Assembly (NCBI GenBank): GCA_002839125.1
Contig: PGXI01000028.1
Span: 1 to 13,343, forward strand
Reading direction: 5' to 3'
Source of the DNA: Tenericutes bacterium HGW-Tenericutes-5
GTDB lineage: Bacteria; Bacillota_I; Bacilli_A; Izemoplasmatales; Hujiaoplasmataceae
DNA: 13,343 nucleotides
Shown here: piece by piece, positions 1 to 6,069 of the stretch
How the letters are laid out: each line of letters begins with the position of its first letter
How positions within the stretch are numbered: position 1 is the first letter of the stretch
Notes under the pieces: model-generated
What the model was told of the DNA's origin: nothing
Database searches by the model: none
What the model saw: only the letters and a program-made list of their open reading frames with translations
Position numbers and translations under genes: made by a program

Positions 1-832
1 AAAAACGAAAGATTTTTATTATTATAATCTAGATAAAATTATTGAAGAGAGTATCCTTGCAGAATTAAATTTAGATCCGAAATTTGGTTTAGTGACTCCT
101 AATTCAAGTGGTAGTCACCCTGATATGAACTATGATTTAATGATAAGAGCAAAGAATGCTATTAAGCCTAAAATTATAGAAATATTTTTTGAAAGTTTAG
201 AAAGAAAATATGATAAGAGTTTGATGGAAAGTTTAAGAAATATTGGAAAAAGCGCTGAAACAGATATGTTTAGATCTACTAGTGGTATCAATTGTTACAA
301 GGGCTTAATATTTAATTTAGGAATAGTTATTTCTGCATATGCATTTAAAATATCAAGATTTTCTAGTGATGATATTTTTAAAATCTCAAAAAAAGTAGCT
401 CAAGATTTATTAGAAGATTATAATTTTGACAGTTCGAGTTTTGGTGACAAGGCTTATAATGAGTTTGGAATATTTGGTGCAAGAGGAGAGGCTCTTAGCG
501 GTTTTAGAAACGTTCAAAACGGAATAAAGTTATTGGGAAATTTTAATGCAAAAACATTATTAGAATTACTGGTATACTATATAATACATATTGAGGATAC
601 AACTTTATTAAAGAGAGCAAAAGACATCAATTTTTATAATAGTGTTAAAAATAAGTTTAGTGAATTAGATTTAAATTCTACTGAGCAAATCAAAATTTTA
701 AATGATTTTTGCATAAGAAATAATCTTAGTTTTGGAGGCAGTGCCGACTTGTTGATTGTTTCAGTCTTTTTGAAGAAAATAGGCAATCTTGGAATTAATA
801 TTTTACTTGATAATAATATTCTAAAAATTTAA
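1..832 (+). CDS. citG: CitG-type triphosphoribosyl-dephospho-CoA synthase, 5' end missing
   Basis: The reading frame is open from base 2 to the TAA at 830-832 (276 codons), so the gene starts before the window. The GTG at 92 is an internal Val codon, because family-like sequence (AELNLDPKFGLVTPNSSGSH) runs through it. The family joins ATP and dephospho-CoA into the precursor of the citrate lyase (or malonate decarboxylase) acyl-carrier prosthetic group in the cytoplasm. Family-like blocks are GSHPDMNYDLM (about 107-139), GKSAETDMF, INCYKG (287-304), GARGEALSGF (about 476) and GGSADLL (about 737). About 10-20 residues are probably missing if the protein is a stand-alone CitG; a CitX-CitG fusion cannot be excluded. 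Several consensus positions look altered (NCYKG where I expect NTHKG, GFR for GFP, DTT for DTN), so activity is less certain than family membership. No cit neighbours are visible. Confidence 0.85.
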   Translation, partial: KTKDFYYYNLDKIIEESILAELNLDPKFGLVTPNSSGSHPDMNYDLMIRAKNAIKPKIIEIFFESLERKYDKSLMESLRNIGKSAETDMFRSTSGINCYKGLIFNLGIVISAYAFKISRFSSDDIFKISKKVAQDLLEDYNFDSSSFGDKAYNEFGIFGARGEALSGFRNVQNGIKLLGNFNAKTLLELLVYYIIHIEDTTLLKRAKDINFYNSVKNKFSELDLNSTEQIKILNDFCIRNNLSFGGSADLLIVSVFLKKIGNLGINILLDNNILKI

Positions 833-851
833 AAAAAATTGAATTTTTTTT
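831..851 (+). terminator. A-tract/T-tract palindrome, possible weak terminator
   Basis: Eight A residues (831-838) and eight T residues (844-851) flank TTGAA directly at the citG stop codon. The arms could pair and the RNA would end in U8, but the stem has no G or C, so efficiency is doubtful. No better terminator separates citG from the tRNA promoter. Confidence 0.3.
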
Positions 852-852
852 C

Positions 853-881
853 TTGACAATAAAACTAATAAATAGTAAAAT
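853..881 (+). promoter_or_regulatory. sigma-A type promoter for the tRNA pair
   Basis: A perfect -35 TTGACA (853-858) is followed after 17 bases by a -10 TAAAAT (876-881). Transcription would start near 888, leaving a leader of about 12 bases before tRNA-Val at 901. Confidence 0.85.
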
Positions 882-900
882 CTTTATGCGAGTGACAAAT

Positions 901-976
901 GGAGGTTTAGCTCAGCTGGGAGAGCATCTGCCTTACAAGCAGAGGGTCGGCGGTTCGAGCCCGTCAATCTCCACCA
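901..976 (+). tRNA. tRNA-Val (anticodon UAC)
   Basis: A complete cloverleaf of 76 bases including an encoded CCA (974-976). The acceptor arms 901-907 and 966-972 pair with one G-U. The anticodon stem TCTGC/GCAGA encloses a loop with TAC at 934-936. The T stem 949-953/961-965 has the TTCGAGC loop. It reads codons of the GUN box. Confidence 0.97.
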
Positions 977-977
977 T

Positions 978-1054
<77 letters not shown>

Positions 1055-1084
1055 CTCAAACTAAAAATGCAATATGCATTACAA

Positions 1085-1122
1085 GTGGCGTACTGATTTA
1101 CAGTACGCCACAATTCTTTTTT
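1085..1122 (+). terminator. strong intrinsic terminator after the tRNA pair
   Basis: A perfect 11-bp GC-containing stem, GTGGCGTACTG (1085-1095) with CAGTACGCCAC (1101-1111), has the loop ATTTA and is followed by a run of six T (1117-1122). The ribosome site of the next gene begins at the very next base (1123), so any MATE mRNA coming from the tRNA promoter must pass through this hairpin. Confidence 0.9.
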
Positions 1123-1132
1123 AGGGGAAATT

Positions 1133-2527
1133 ATGAATACAGGTTTAGACAAGAAGACCGAATTAATTTTATACAAAGATCCAATCTGGAAAGGCATTAT
1201 TTATTTAAGCTTTCCAGTATTTTTGGTAAATATATTGAAAACCTTGCATGATATAGTTGACGGTATTTTCTTGGGAATGGTAGAAGGTACTACTGACGCT
1301 GGAACATCATTAGCTACATCAATGCAAAGTGCGGTAGCTTTAACATGGCCAATATTCTTTATATTCATATCTTTTGGGATGGGTTTGAGTGTTGCTGGGA
1401 ATGCGTTAATTGGTCAGTATGTTGGTAAAGGCGACTATGAAACGGCTAAAAAATATTCTAACAATACAGTTTTTATTGCTTTGTTTTTAGGGGTTTTATT
1501 TACAATAGCCGCTTTTTCATTAGCACCTTATATACTTAGACTAATGGGGGCTGAAGGATCGGATTTAACTTTTGCTATTACATATTTACGGATTAGAAGT
1601 TTTGAACTACCAATACTTTTCTTGATTTTTGCATTCGAAGCAGTGAGAAGAGCTACAGGGGATACGGTAACGCCAGTTATAATTAATGCAATCGGTATTA
1701 TTTTAAATATTATCCTTACTCCTTTATTGGTTTTAACATTTAATATGGGTGTAACTGGAGCTGCTCTGTCTACTGTTTTAGCTCATGTTGCAATAACACC
1801 AGCAGTTATCTTCTTTTTATTAAGATCTAAGAAGAGTTTAACTGTCAATTTTAATATCAAACACTTAAATAAAACTATAGTAAAAGATATATTTGATATC
1901 GGTATACCAGCATCAGCTGGTCAATCGATACAAGCAGTTGGATTTGTAATATTAAACTCCTTAATTTACGCATATGGTACAGATGTTTCGGCAGCATTCT
2001 TTATTGGTAATAGAATCAGTTCGTTAGTCATGTTTCCGGTTTCAGCAGTTTCTTCAATTGTGGCGATTTATATAGCTCAAAATGTAGGTGCAGAGAATGT
2101 TCCAAGAGCAAAAAAATCGGTTCGTCAAGGAATAATAATGTCGGTACTGATGATGGTTATTGGAATCTCATTCTTATTACCATTCAGTGGCATTATCGTG
2201 AATTTATTTAGTGAAGACATTCTAACTATTGAACACGCTAAAACATACGTTTTTTGGATTGGTATCGGTCTTCCTTTGATGGCATTATTTCAAGTGTATT
2301 TATCTGCATTTCAAGGAAGCGGTGAAACTAAGAAGTCATTTATATTGGCCATTACTAGATTATGGGTTCTAAGATTACCTTTAATTCTATTAGCCAATAA
2401 ATATACAGATTTAGGTCCAATGGGAATTTGGTATGCGATGTTAATTAGTAATCTGTTAGCAGCTTTAGTTGGAGCTTTCTTATATAGTAAAGTTAAATTT
2501 TTACCTAAAACAAGAAGGGCGGTCTAA
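1133..2527 (+). CDS. MATE family multidrug/toxin efflux transporter
   Basis: A 464-residue membrane protein of the MATE family, which exports organic cations or drugs in exchange for Na+ or H+. The sequence shows about 12 hydrophobic segments (roughly 21-43, 62-85, 110-133, 155-170, 181-203, 205-230, 253-280, 285-312, 331-358, 370-393, 403-420, 430-452). The two halves are related: FEAVRRATGDTVTPV near 168-182 corresponds to LSAFQGSGETKKSF near 390-403, each at the end of the fourth helix of its half. The N-terminal FPVFLVNILKTLHDIVDGIFLG is also typical. Start ATG 1133 has an AGGGGA site at 1123-1128. Its length is normal for the family. The phosphodiesterase gene begins one base after its stop, so the two are probably co-transcribed and translationally coupled. 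The substrate cannot be told from sequence. I see no promoter of its own between the tRNA terminator and the start codon. Confidence 0.93.
   Translation: MNTGLDKKTELILYKDPIWKGIIYLSFPVFLVNILKTLHDIVDGIFLGMVEGTTDAGTSLATSMQSAVALTWPIFFIFISFGMGLSVAGNALIGQYVGKGDYETAKKYSNNTVFIALFLGVLFTIAAFSLAPYILRLMGAEGSDLTFAITYLRIRSFELPILFLIFAFEAVRRATGDTVTPVIINAIGIILNIILTPLLVLTFNMGVTGAALSTVLAHVAITPAVIFFLLRSKKSLTVNFNIKHLNKTIVKDIFDIGIPASAGQSIQAVGFVILNSLIYAYGTDVSAAFFIGNRISSLVMFPVSAVSSIVAIYIAQNVGAENVPRAKKSVRQGIIMSVLMMVIGISFLLPFSGIIVNLFSEDILTIEHAKTYVFWIGIGLPLMALFQVYLSAFQGSGETKKSFILAITRLWVLRLPLILLANKYTDLGPMGIWYAMLISNLLAALVGAFLYSKVKFLPKTRRAV
2514..2519 (+). promoter_or_regulatory. ribosome binding site that fixes the start at 2529
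   Basis: GAAGGG lies inside the 3' end of the MATE gene, 9 bases before ATG 2529. An in-frame TTG 60 bases upstream (2469) lacks such a site, lies wholly inside the MATE coding sequence, and would add 20 residues that do not look like the family. Confidence 0.7.
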
Positions 2528-2528
2528 T

Positions 2529-3656
2529 ATGTCAAATATTGTGTTTCCTGATTACAGTCATTCATTGCTTAATTTAACCAATTCTATTTTAAAATATTAC
2601 GGGGTTAAAATAGAATATAGTTCATTATCACAGATTGATAAAATTCTTGAAGAGGGAAAGTATAAAAATGTTGTTTTCTATTTAGTAGATGCAATGGGAT
2701 CAGCAATACTAAAAAAACATCCCAAAGAATCAAAATTTTTACTTAATAAAAATACCGATGATTTAACAACTGTTTTTCCTTCAACGACAGTAGCTGCTAC
2801 AACTACAGCGATTACTGGATTGCCTCCAGCTCATACAGCTTGGATTGGGTGGCAACAATATGTTAAAGAAGAGGATAAAAATGTAATCTTTTTTCTTAAT
2901 CAAGATTATTACAATGAAGATTACAAGTTCAATTATAATGTAGCTGAAAAGTTTGCGAAAATAACAAAAATTTATGAGCGAATTGAAAAACAAAATCCTA
3001 ATATACTAACCCATGAGATTTTTCCTGAATTTAGAGTTAAAGAACACAAAACCATCTTAAATCAAGTTGAAACAGTTTTGAAAACCATTCAAAATGGTAG
3101 AAGGAACTTTATTTATGCTTATTGGGATAAACTTGACACTTATTTACATGAATACGGTACAACTTCAGATATTGTAAAAAATCATCTTGACGAAATCAAT
3201 CAAGCTTTTATTAAATTGAATGATAATTTACCTGATGATACTATAGTGATTGTAACTGCTGATCATGGTCAAATAGATATCGAAGGAATTAACCTTTGGG
3301 AGTACACTGACCTTACTTCTTTGCTAAAAAATCAACCGTCAATTGAAGCTAGAGCAACAGCTTTTTATGTCAAAGAAGACAAGAAAGATAAATTTGAAGA
3401 TATCTTCAACAAACACTTCAAAGATAAGTTTGTTTTGTATAAAAGCAATGAACTTATTGAAACAGGAATATTTGGTAAAGGTAAAAAAAGCCCGAGAACA
3501 CAAGGCTTTTTAGGAGACTTCTTCGCAATAGCGATTGACAAGTATAGTTTTAGATTGCAAAACGCGGGACATGTTCATAAGGCTACTCATGCCGGACTTT
3601 TAAAAGATGAGATGATGATTCCTTTAATATTATTAAGTAAAAAGCTCTCTAATTAA
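2529..3656 (+). CDS. alkaline phosphatase superfamily protein (nucleotide pyrophosphatase/phosphodiesterase-like)
   Basis: A 375-residue soluble protein without signal peptide or membrane segment, so probably cytoplasmic. It carries the two-metal site of the alkaline phosphatase superfamily: Asp54 in FYLVDAMGS, a Thr-rich nucleophile block VFPSTTVAATTTAITGLPP (82-100), WDKLDTYLHEYG with Asp200/Asp203/His207, TADHGQ with Asp245 and His246, and His354 in ATHAGLLKDE. This layout resembles type I phosphodiesterase/nucleotide pyrophosphatase proteins, which cleave phosphoesters or pyrophosphates. The true substrate is unknown. The gene starts one base after the MATE stop, and its own TAA lies in the loop of the downstream terminator. 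All metal ligands appear present, so the protein is probably active. A nucleotide, phospholipid head group or phosphonate could be the substrate; sequence alone does not decide. Confidence 0.87.
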   Translation: MSNIVFPDYSHSLLNLTNSILKYYGVKIEYSSLSQIDKILEEGKYKNVVFYLVDAMGSAILKKHPKESKFLLNKNTDDLTTVFPSTTVAATTTAITGLPPAHTAWIGWQQYVKEEDKNVIFFLNQDYYNEDYKFNYNVAEKFAKITKIYERIEKQNPNILTHEIFPEFRVKEHKTILNQVETVLKTIQNGRRNFIYAYWDKLDTYLHEYGTTSDIVKNHLDEINQAFIKLNDNLPDDTIVIVTADHGQIDIEGINLWEYTDLTSLLKNQPSIEARATAFYVKEDKKDKFEDIFNKHFKDKFVLYKSNELIETGIFGKGKKSPRTQGFLGDFFAIAIDKYSFRLQNAGHVHKATHAGLLKDEMMIPLILLSKKLSN

Positions 3657-3666
3657 GAGAGCTTTT
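3640..3666. terminator. bidirectional intrinsic terminator shared by convergent genes
   Basis: AAAAGCTCTCT (3640-3650) and AGAGAGCTTTT (3656-3666) form a perfect 11-bp stem around AATTA. The A-tract on the left and T-tract on the right let it work on both strands. The phosphodiesterase stop (3654-3656) and the mgsA stop (3667-3665) both overlap it. Confidence 0.85.
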
Positions 3667-4027
3667 AATGTAAAGAATGAACCATTAATTCGGCTGTTGA
3701 AATATTTGTCGCTAATGGTATTTTATATACATCAGATAGTCTTAGAAGTGCAGACACATCAGGTTCGTGTGGTTGGGCTGTAAGTGGATCGCGAAAGAAA
3801 AAGATTAAATCGATTTTACCGTTGGCAACAGCTGCACCAATTTCTTGATCTCCGCCTAATGGGCCAGATCTAAAACAGGTAATATTTAATCCGGTTGCCT
3901 CAATAATTTTATGTCCAGTAGTGCCGGTGGCTACTAGAGTATGTTTTTTAAGAGTTTCGCGATATTTTTTTGCGAAATCAAGCATTTCTGGTTTCATTTT
4001 ATCATGTGCAATCAATGCAATAATCAT
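3665..4027 (-). CDS. mgsA: methylglyoxal synthase
   Basis: A 120-residue cytoplasmic enzyme that converts dihydroxyacetone phosphate to methylglyoxal and phosphate, a bypass of lower glycolysis used when sugar phosphates build up or phosphate is short. Signature blocks are ALIAHDKMK (4-12, with His8 and Asp9), the phosphate-binding ATGTTG (33-38), SGPLGGDQEIGA (54-65) with Asp60 matching the catalytic Asp71 of the E. coli enzyme, and FFRDPLTAQPHEPDVSALLRL (77-97) with His87 and Asp90. PLATN (104-108) closes the fold. The protein ends soon after the last core helix, so it is shorter than the 152-residue E. coli enzyme, as is common in Firmicutes. Start ATG 4027 has AGAGGAG upstream on the minus strand. 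It is transcribed alone, convergent with the phosphodiesterase gene. Confidence 0.96.
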   Translation of the reverse strand: MIIALIAHDKMKPEMLDFAKKYRETLKKHTLVATGTTGHKIIEATGLNITCFRSGPLGGDQEIGAAVANGKIDLIFFFRDPLTAQPHEPDVSALLRLSDVYKIPLATNISTAELMVHSLH

Positions 4028-4057
4028 ATTTATATCTCCTCTATTTTAACTGATTTG

Positions 4058-4066
4058 ATTATATCA
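4058..4066 (-). promoter_or_regulatory. extended -10 promoter for mgsA
   Basis: Read on the minus strand, TGATATAAT (4066 to 4058) is a perfect -10 with a TG extension. The -35 at 17-base spacing (TTATAA, 4086-4081) is poor, as often tolerated with an extended -10. It lies about 30 bases before the mgsA start. Confidence 0.7.
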
Positions 4067-4095
4067 CAATATTATGTGTTTTATAATTGATTGAG

Positions 4096-4132
4096 TAATA
4101 TTTATAGCAAATATTATTGGATGCAAATATTA
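4096..4132. repeat. three copies of an AAATATTA motif between divergent promoters
   Basis: TAATATTT (4096-4103) is an inverted partner of AAATATTA (4109-4116), and the 10-base GCAAATATTA occurs at 4107-4116 and again at 4123-4132, 16 bases apart. The cluster lies between the mgsA promoter and the -35 of the tRNA-Tyr promoter. It could be a regulator-binding array or simply AT-rich chance. Confidence 0.4.
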
Positions 4133-4145
4133 CCGAAAAATATAG

Positions 4146-4174
4146 TTGCAATTTAAATATTGTTTTGTTATAAT
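4146..4174 (+). promoter_or_regulatory. promoter for tRNA-Tyr
   Basis: TTGCAA (4146-4151), 17 bases, then a perfect TATAAT (4169-4174) preceded by TG at 4166-4167. Transcription would start near 4181, just before the tRNA at 4195. Confidence 0.85.
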
Positions 4175-4194
4175 GTAATAGCGAAAAATATTAC

Positions 4195-4279
4195 GGAGGG
4201 GTAGCGAAGTGGCTAAACGCGGCAGACTGTAAATCTGCTCCCATCGGGTTCGGCGGTTCGAAACCGTCCCCCTCCACCA
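4195..4279 (+). tRNA. tRNA-Tyr (anticodon GUA)
   Basis: A class II tRNA of 85 bases with a long variable arm and an encoded CCA (4277-4279). Acceptor GGAGGGG (4195-4201) pairs with CCCCTCC (4269-4275). The anticodon stem GCAGA/TCTGC holds GTA at 4229-4231. The T stem is 4252-4256/4264-4268 with loop TTCGAAA. Confidence 0.96.
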
Positions 4280-4284
4280 CTATT

Positions 4285-4306
4285 ATCAGCTTAGGCTGAT
4301 TTTTTT
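4285..4306 (+). terminator. intrinsic terminator after tRNA-Tyr
   Basis: ATCAGC (4285-4290) and GCTGAT (4295-4300) pair around TTAG and are followed directly by T residues to 4306. It separates the tRNA from the HMA gene. Confidence 0.85.
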
Positions 4307-4325
4307 ATTTCAAGGGGTTACTTAA

Positions 4326-4360
4326 TTGACATCACTACTCAATAGTAATATAATTACTAT
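4326..4360 (+). promoter_or_regulatory. consensus promoter with operator-like dyad for the HMA gene
   Basis: TTGACA (4326-4331), exactly 17 bases, then TATAAT (4349-4354): a perfect sigma-A consensus. An 8-bp inverted repeat, ATAGTAAT (4342-4349) and ATTACTAT (4353-4360) with ATA between, overlaps the -10 box. A strong promoter with a 19-base dyad at this place suggests a repressor site, but no regulator gene is in the window. Confidence 0.75.
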
Positions 4361-4378
4361 ATAAGGAGATGTGATTGT

Positions 4379-4585
4379 ATGAAAATAGCTTATATCAAAG
4401 GCATTTGCTGCAAAGGATGTGCTAAAGAGCTTGAAGGAATTTTTAATAATATATACGGCATCTCAAATGTGAAAGTGTCAGTTGATGATTGCGCTGTTTC
4501 ATATGATGGATATGTATCTAAAAGAGTAATCCTTGAAGCTTTGGAAGGAACAAAATACGAGATTGAAAAGATTGTTTCAAAATAG
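4379..4585 (+). CDS. small heavy-metal-associated (HMA) domain protein, CopZ-like
   Basis: A 68-residue protein that consists of one ferredoxin-like HMA domain. The metal loop is GICCKGC (8-14), with Cys11 and Cys14 at the canonical CxxC positions, an extra Cys10 where Thr or another residue is usual, and a fourth Cys at 38. The rest follows the beta-alpha-beta-beta-alpha-beta plan: NVKVSVDDCAVSYDG fits strands two and three, and RVILEALEGTKYEIEKI fits the last helix and strand. Such proteins carry Cu(I) or another soft metal in the cytoplasm to an exporting P-type ATPase. ATG 4379 has AAGGAG at 4363-4368. The gene stands alone with its own promoter and terminator; no P-type ATPase or metal regulator is nearby, so the metal is unknown. 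Confidence 0.85.
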   Translation: MKIAYIKGICCKGCAKELEGIFNNIYGISNVKVSVDDCAVSYDGYVSKRVILEALEGTKYEIEKIVSK

Positions 4586-4610
4586 GAAGCTCGCTTGAGC
4601 TTCTTTAATT
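4586..4610 (+). terminator. intrinsic terminator after the HMA gene
   Basis: GAAGCTC (4586-4592) and GAGCTTC (4597-4603) form a perfect 7-bp stem with loop GCTT, followed by a T-rich tail interrupted by two A. It begins directly after the stop codon. Confidence 0.75.
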
Positions 4611-4629
4611 TATCAAATATAAATTTTAC

Positions 4630-4657
4630 TTGGAATATAAATTTAAAATGATATAAT
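4630..4657 (+). promoter_or_regulatory. promoter of the V-type ATPase operon
   Basis: TTGGAA (4630-4635), 16 bases, then TATAAT (4652-4657) with a TG extension at 4649-4650. The 11-base AATATAAATTT occurs at 4616-4626 and 4634-4644, just upstream of and across the spacer. No other good promoter is seen before the first ATPase gene. Confidence 0.75.
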
Positions 4658-4693
4658 AAAATAGACTTATGGATAATAAGAAGGTGTGTTTAT

Positions 4694-5002
4694 TTGGAAA
4701 ATTTAATTAGAGAATTAGTAGAACTTGATAAGTTAAAAAGACAAGAGCTTAAAAAACTTGAGGACGAAAAGGCTAAGTTAGGTTCTTTTTTACGTGAAGA
4801 AAGAAAAAGAATCGAAGCTGAGTATCAAGTTGAAGCAAAAAAAATATATGAAGCTCGTAAAATAGAAGTAGATAAAATCATAGCTGAAGCACAAATTACG
4901 GCTAAAGCAGACTTTGAGAAAAACATCAAAGACTTGGAAAAAGATTATAAAAATAATAAAGACGAATGGATTAAAACATTATATCAATACTGTATTGAAT
5001 AA
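4694..5002 (+). CDS. ntpF: V-type ATPase peripheral stalk subunit, G/H-like (NtpF-type)
   Basis: A 102-residue, very charged protein. Residues about 5-95 are almost continuous heptad-like helix rich in Lys, Glu and Ala, as expected for the partner of subunit E in the outer stalk that links the A3B3 head to the membrane subunit I. Identification rests on coiled-coil character, size and position as first gene of a V-type ATPase operon, not on a sharp motif. The start is a TTG at 4694: AAGAAGGTG (4678-4686) lies 7 bases upstream, and the only nearby ATG (4669) is out of frame. A TTG start on the first gene may lower its output. The next gene follows after 19 bases. Confidence 0.75.
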   Translation: MENLIRELVELDKLKRQELKKLEDEKAKLGSFLREERKRIEAEYQVEAKKIYEARKIEVDKIIAEAQITAKADFEKNIKDLEKDYKNNKDEWIKTLYQYCIE

Positions 5003-5021
5003 TGTATTATAAGGAGCTATA

Positions 5022-6059
5022 ATGCCTAATTTTGCAGGGAATTCAATAATCTCAAAAGCTAAGTCAATGTATAGTAAAAGACTTTTTCCAGCAGATTATG
5101 AAGAATTATTGAAATTTAATAGCATTCCTGAAATAGTCGCATATCTAAAAAAAGCTGATAAGTATAGTAATACCCTAGATAAGGTAATGGATTACTCGAT
5201 GCATCGTGGTCAATTGGAAGACCTTATCAAGCAAAGTTATTTTTTTAATGTCGCAAAGATAGTAAACTTTGTCAGCACTAAAGATCGCAAATTCTATGAA
5301 ATAGATATGGTTAAACGCGAGATAGAAATTGTTCTATCTAGTTTAAGGTCGATTATTTCCGGCAATATAGAAAGTTCAATCAGAGATTTACCTCTTTTCT
5401 TTAGAAAACATGCAAGTTTTGATATTGAAGAGGTTACTAAGTCTCTGACTTTTCGTGATTTATTATTCAGTCTAAAAGGAACTAGATATGAAGACGTTAT
5501 TAGACCGTTTTACGCAGAAGATCCTATTGATATAAGATATACAGATATTGAACAAGCTTTGTTTTTACAATATCACAATTTAATTATTGAAAGAATAAAT
5601 ACTTACTTCACTGGCAAAGTCAAAAAAAACTTGATGGATATATATCAAACCAAAGTAGAGATTGATAATATAATTAAAATCTACCGTTTGAAAAAGTTTT
5701 ATGACGCGACCGAAGAGGAAATAAAAAAAGCTTTGATTATGGAAAACATCAGAATGAAACCCGCTGATTTAGAAGAGTTAATTAAACTTGAAGACCCAAA
5801 TGAAGTTTTGTTTAGTATTTCACAATCTGTATATGCTTCATATATAGATGAGGATGACTATGTTTATATTGAATATCAAGCGGAAAAGATAAAGTATAAT
5901 TTGGCTAAAAGATATATGTATTTCTCTACAGTTCCAGCGATTGTTTATACAGTATTTATCTTTTTAAATGAAATAGAACAAAAGAATATTTTTAATATTA
6001 TTGAAGGAATTAGATATGATATTAAAAAAGACGACATTCGAAAAATGTTAATATATTGA
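5022..6059 (+). CDS. ntpC: V-type ATPase subunit C (d-like rotor cap)
   Basis: A 345-residue soluble, mostly helical protein matching the C (eukaryotic d) subunit, which sits as a funnel on the membrane K ring and receives the D-F shaft. Family features are the start FAGNSIISKAKSMYSKRLFPADYEEL, the central YHNLIIERINTYF near 185, and the DNIIKIYRLKKFY block near 216-228. Length is normal. ATG 5022 has AAGGAG upstream. The TGA stop (6057-6059) overlaps the GAGGTG ribosome site of subunit I. In Enterococcus hirae and Thermus this gene lies between E and F; here it precedes subunit I, which is unusual. Confidence 0.9.
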   Translation: MPNFAGNSIISKAKSMYSKRLFPADYEELLKFNSIPEIVAYLKKADKYSNTLDKVMDYSMHRGQLEDLIKQSYFFNVAKIVNFVSTKDRKFYEIDMVKREIEIVLSSLRSIISGNIESSIRDLPLFFRKHASFDIEEVTKSLTFRDLLFSLKGTRYEDVIRPFYAEDPIDIRYTDIEQALFLQYHNLIIERINTYFTGKVKKNLMDIYQTKVEIDNIIKIYRLKKFYDATEEEIKKALIMENIRMKPADLEELIKLEDPNEVLFSISQSVYASYIDEDDYVYIEYQAEKIKYNLAKRYMYFSTVPAIVYTVFIFLNEIEQKNIFNIIEGIRYDIKKDDIRKMLIY

Positions 6060-6069
6060 GGTGAATTAG

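Noticed and set aside
92..94. GTG at 92 as the start of the citG-like gene
   Set aside because: The frame is open upstream to the window edge and encodes family-like sequence, so this is an internal codon.
2469..2528. N-terminal extension of the phosphodiesterase from a TTG at 2469
   Set aside because: It lies wholly inside the MATE gene in another frame, has no ribosome site, and ATG 2529 has a good one.
2781..2993. Minus-strand 70-codon frame inside the phosphodiesterase gene
   Set aside because: Low-complexity hydrophobic translation opposite conserved catalytic sequence, with no promoter or ribosome site.
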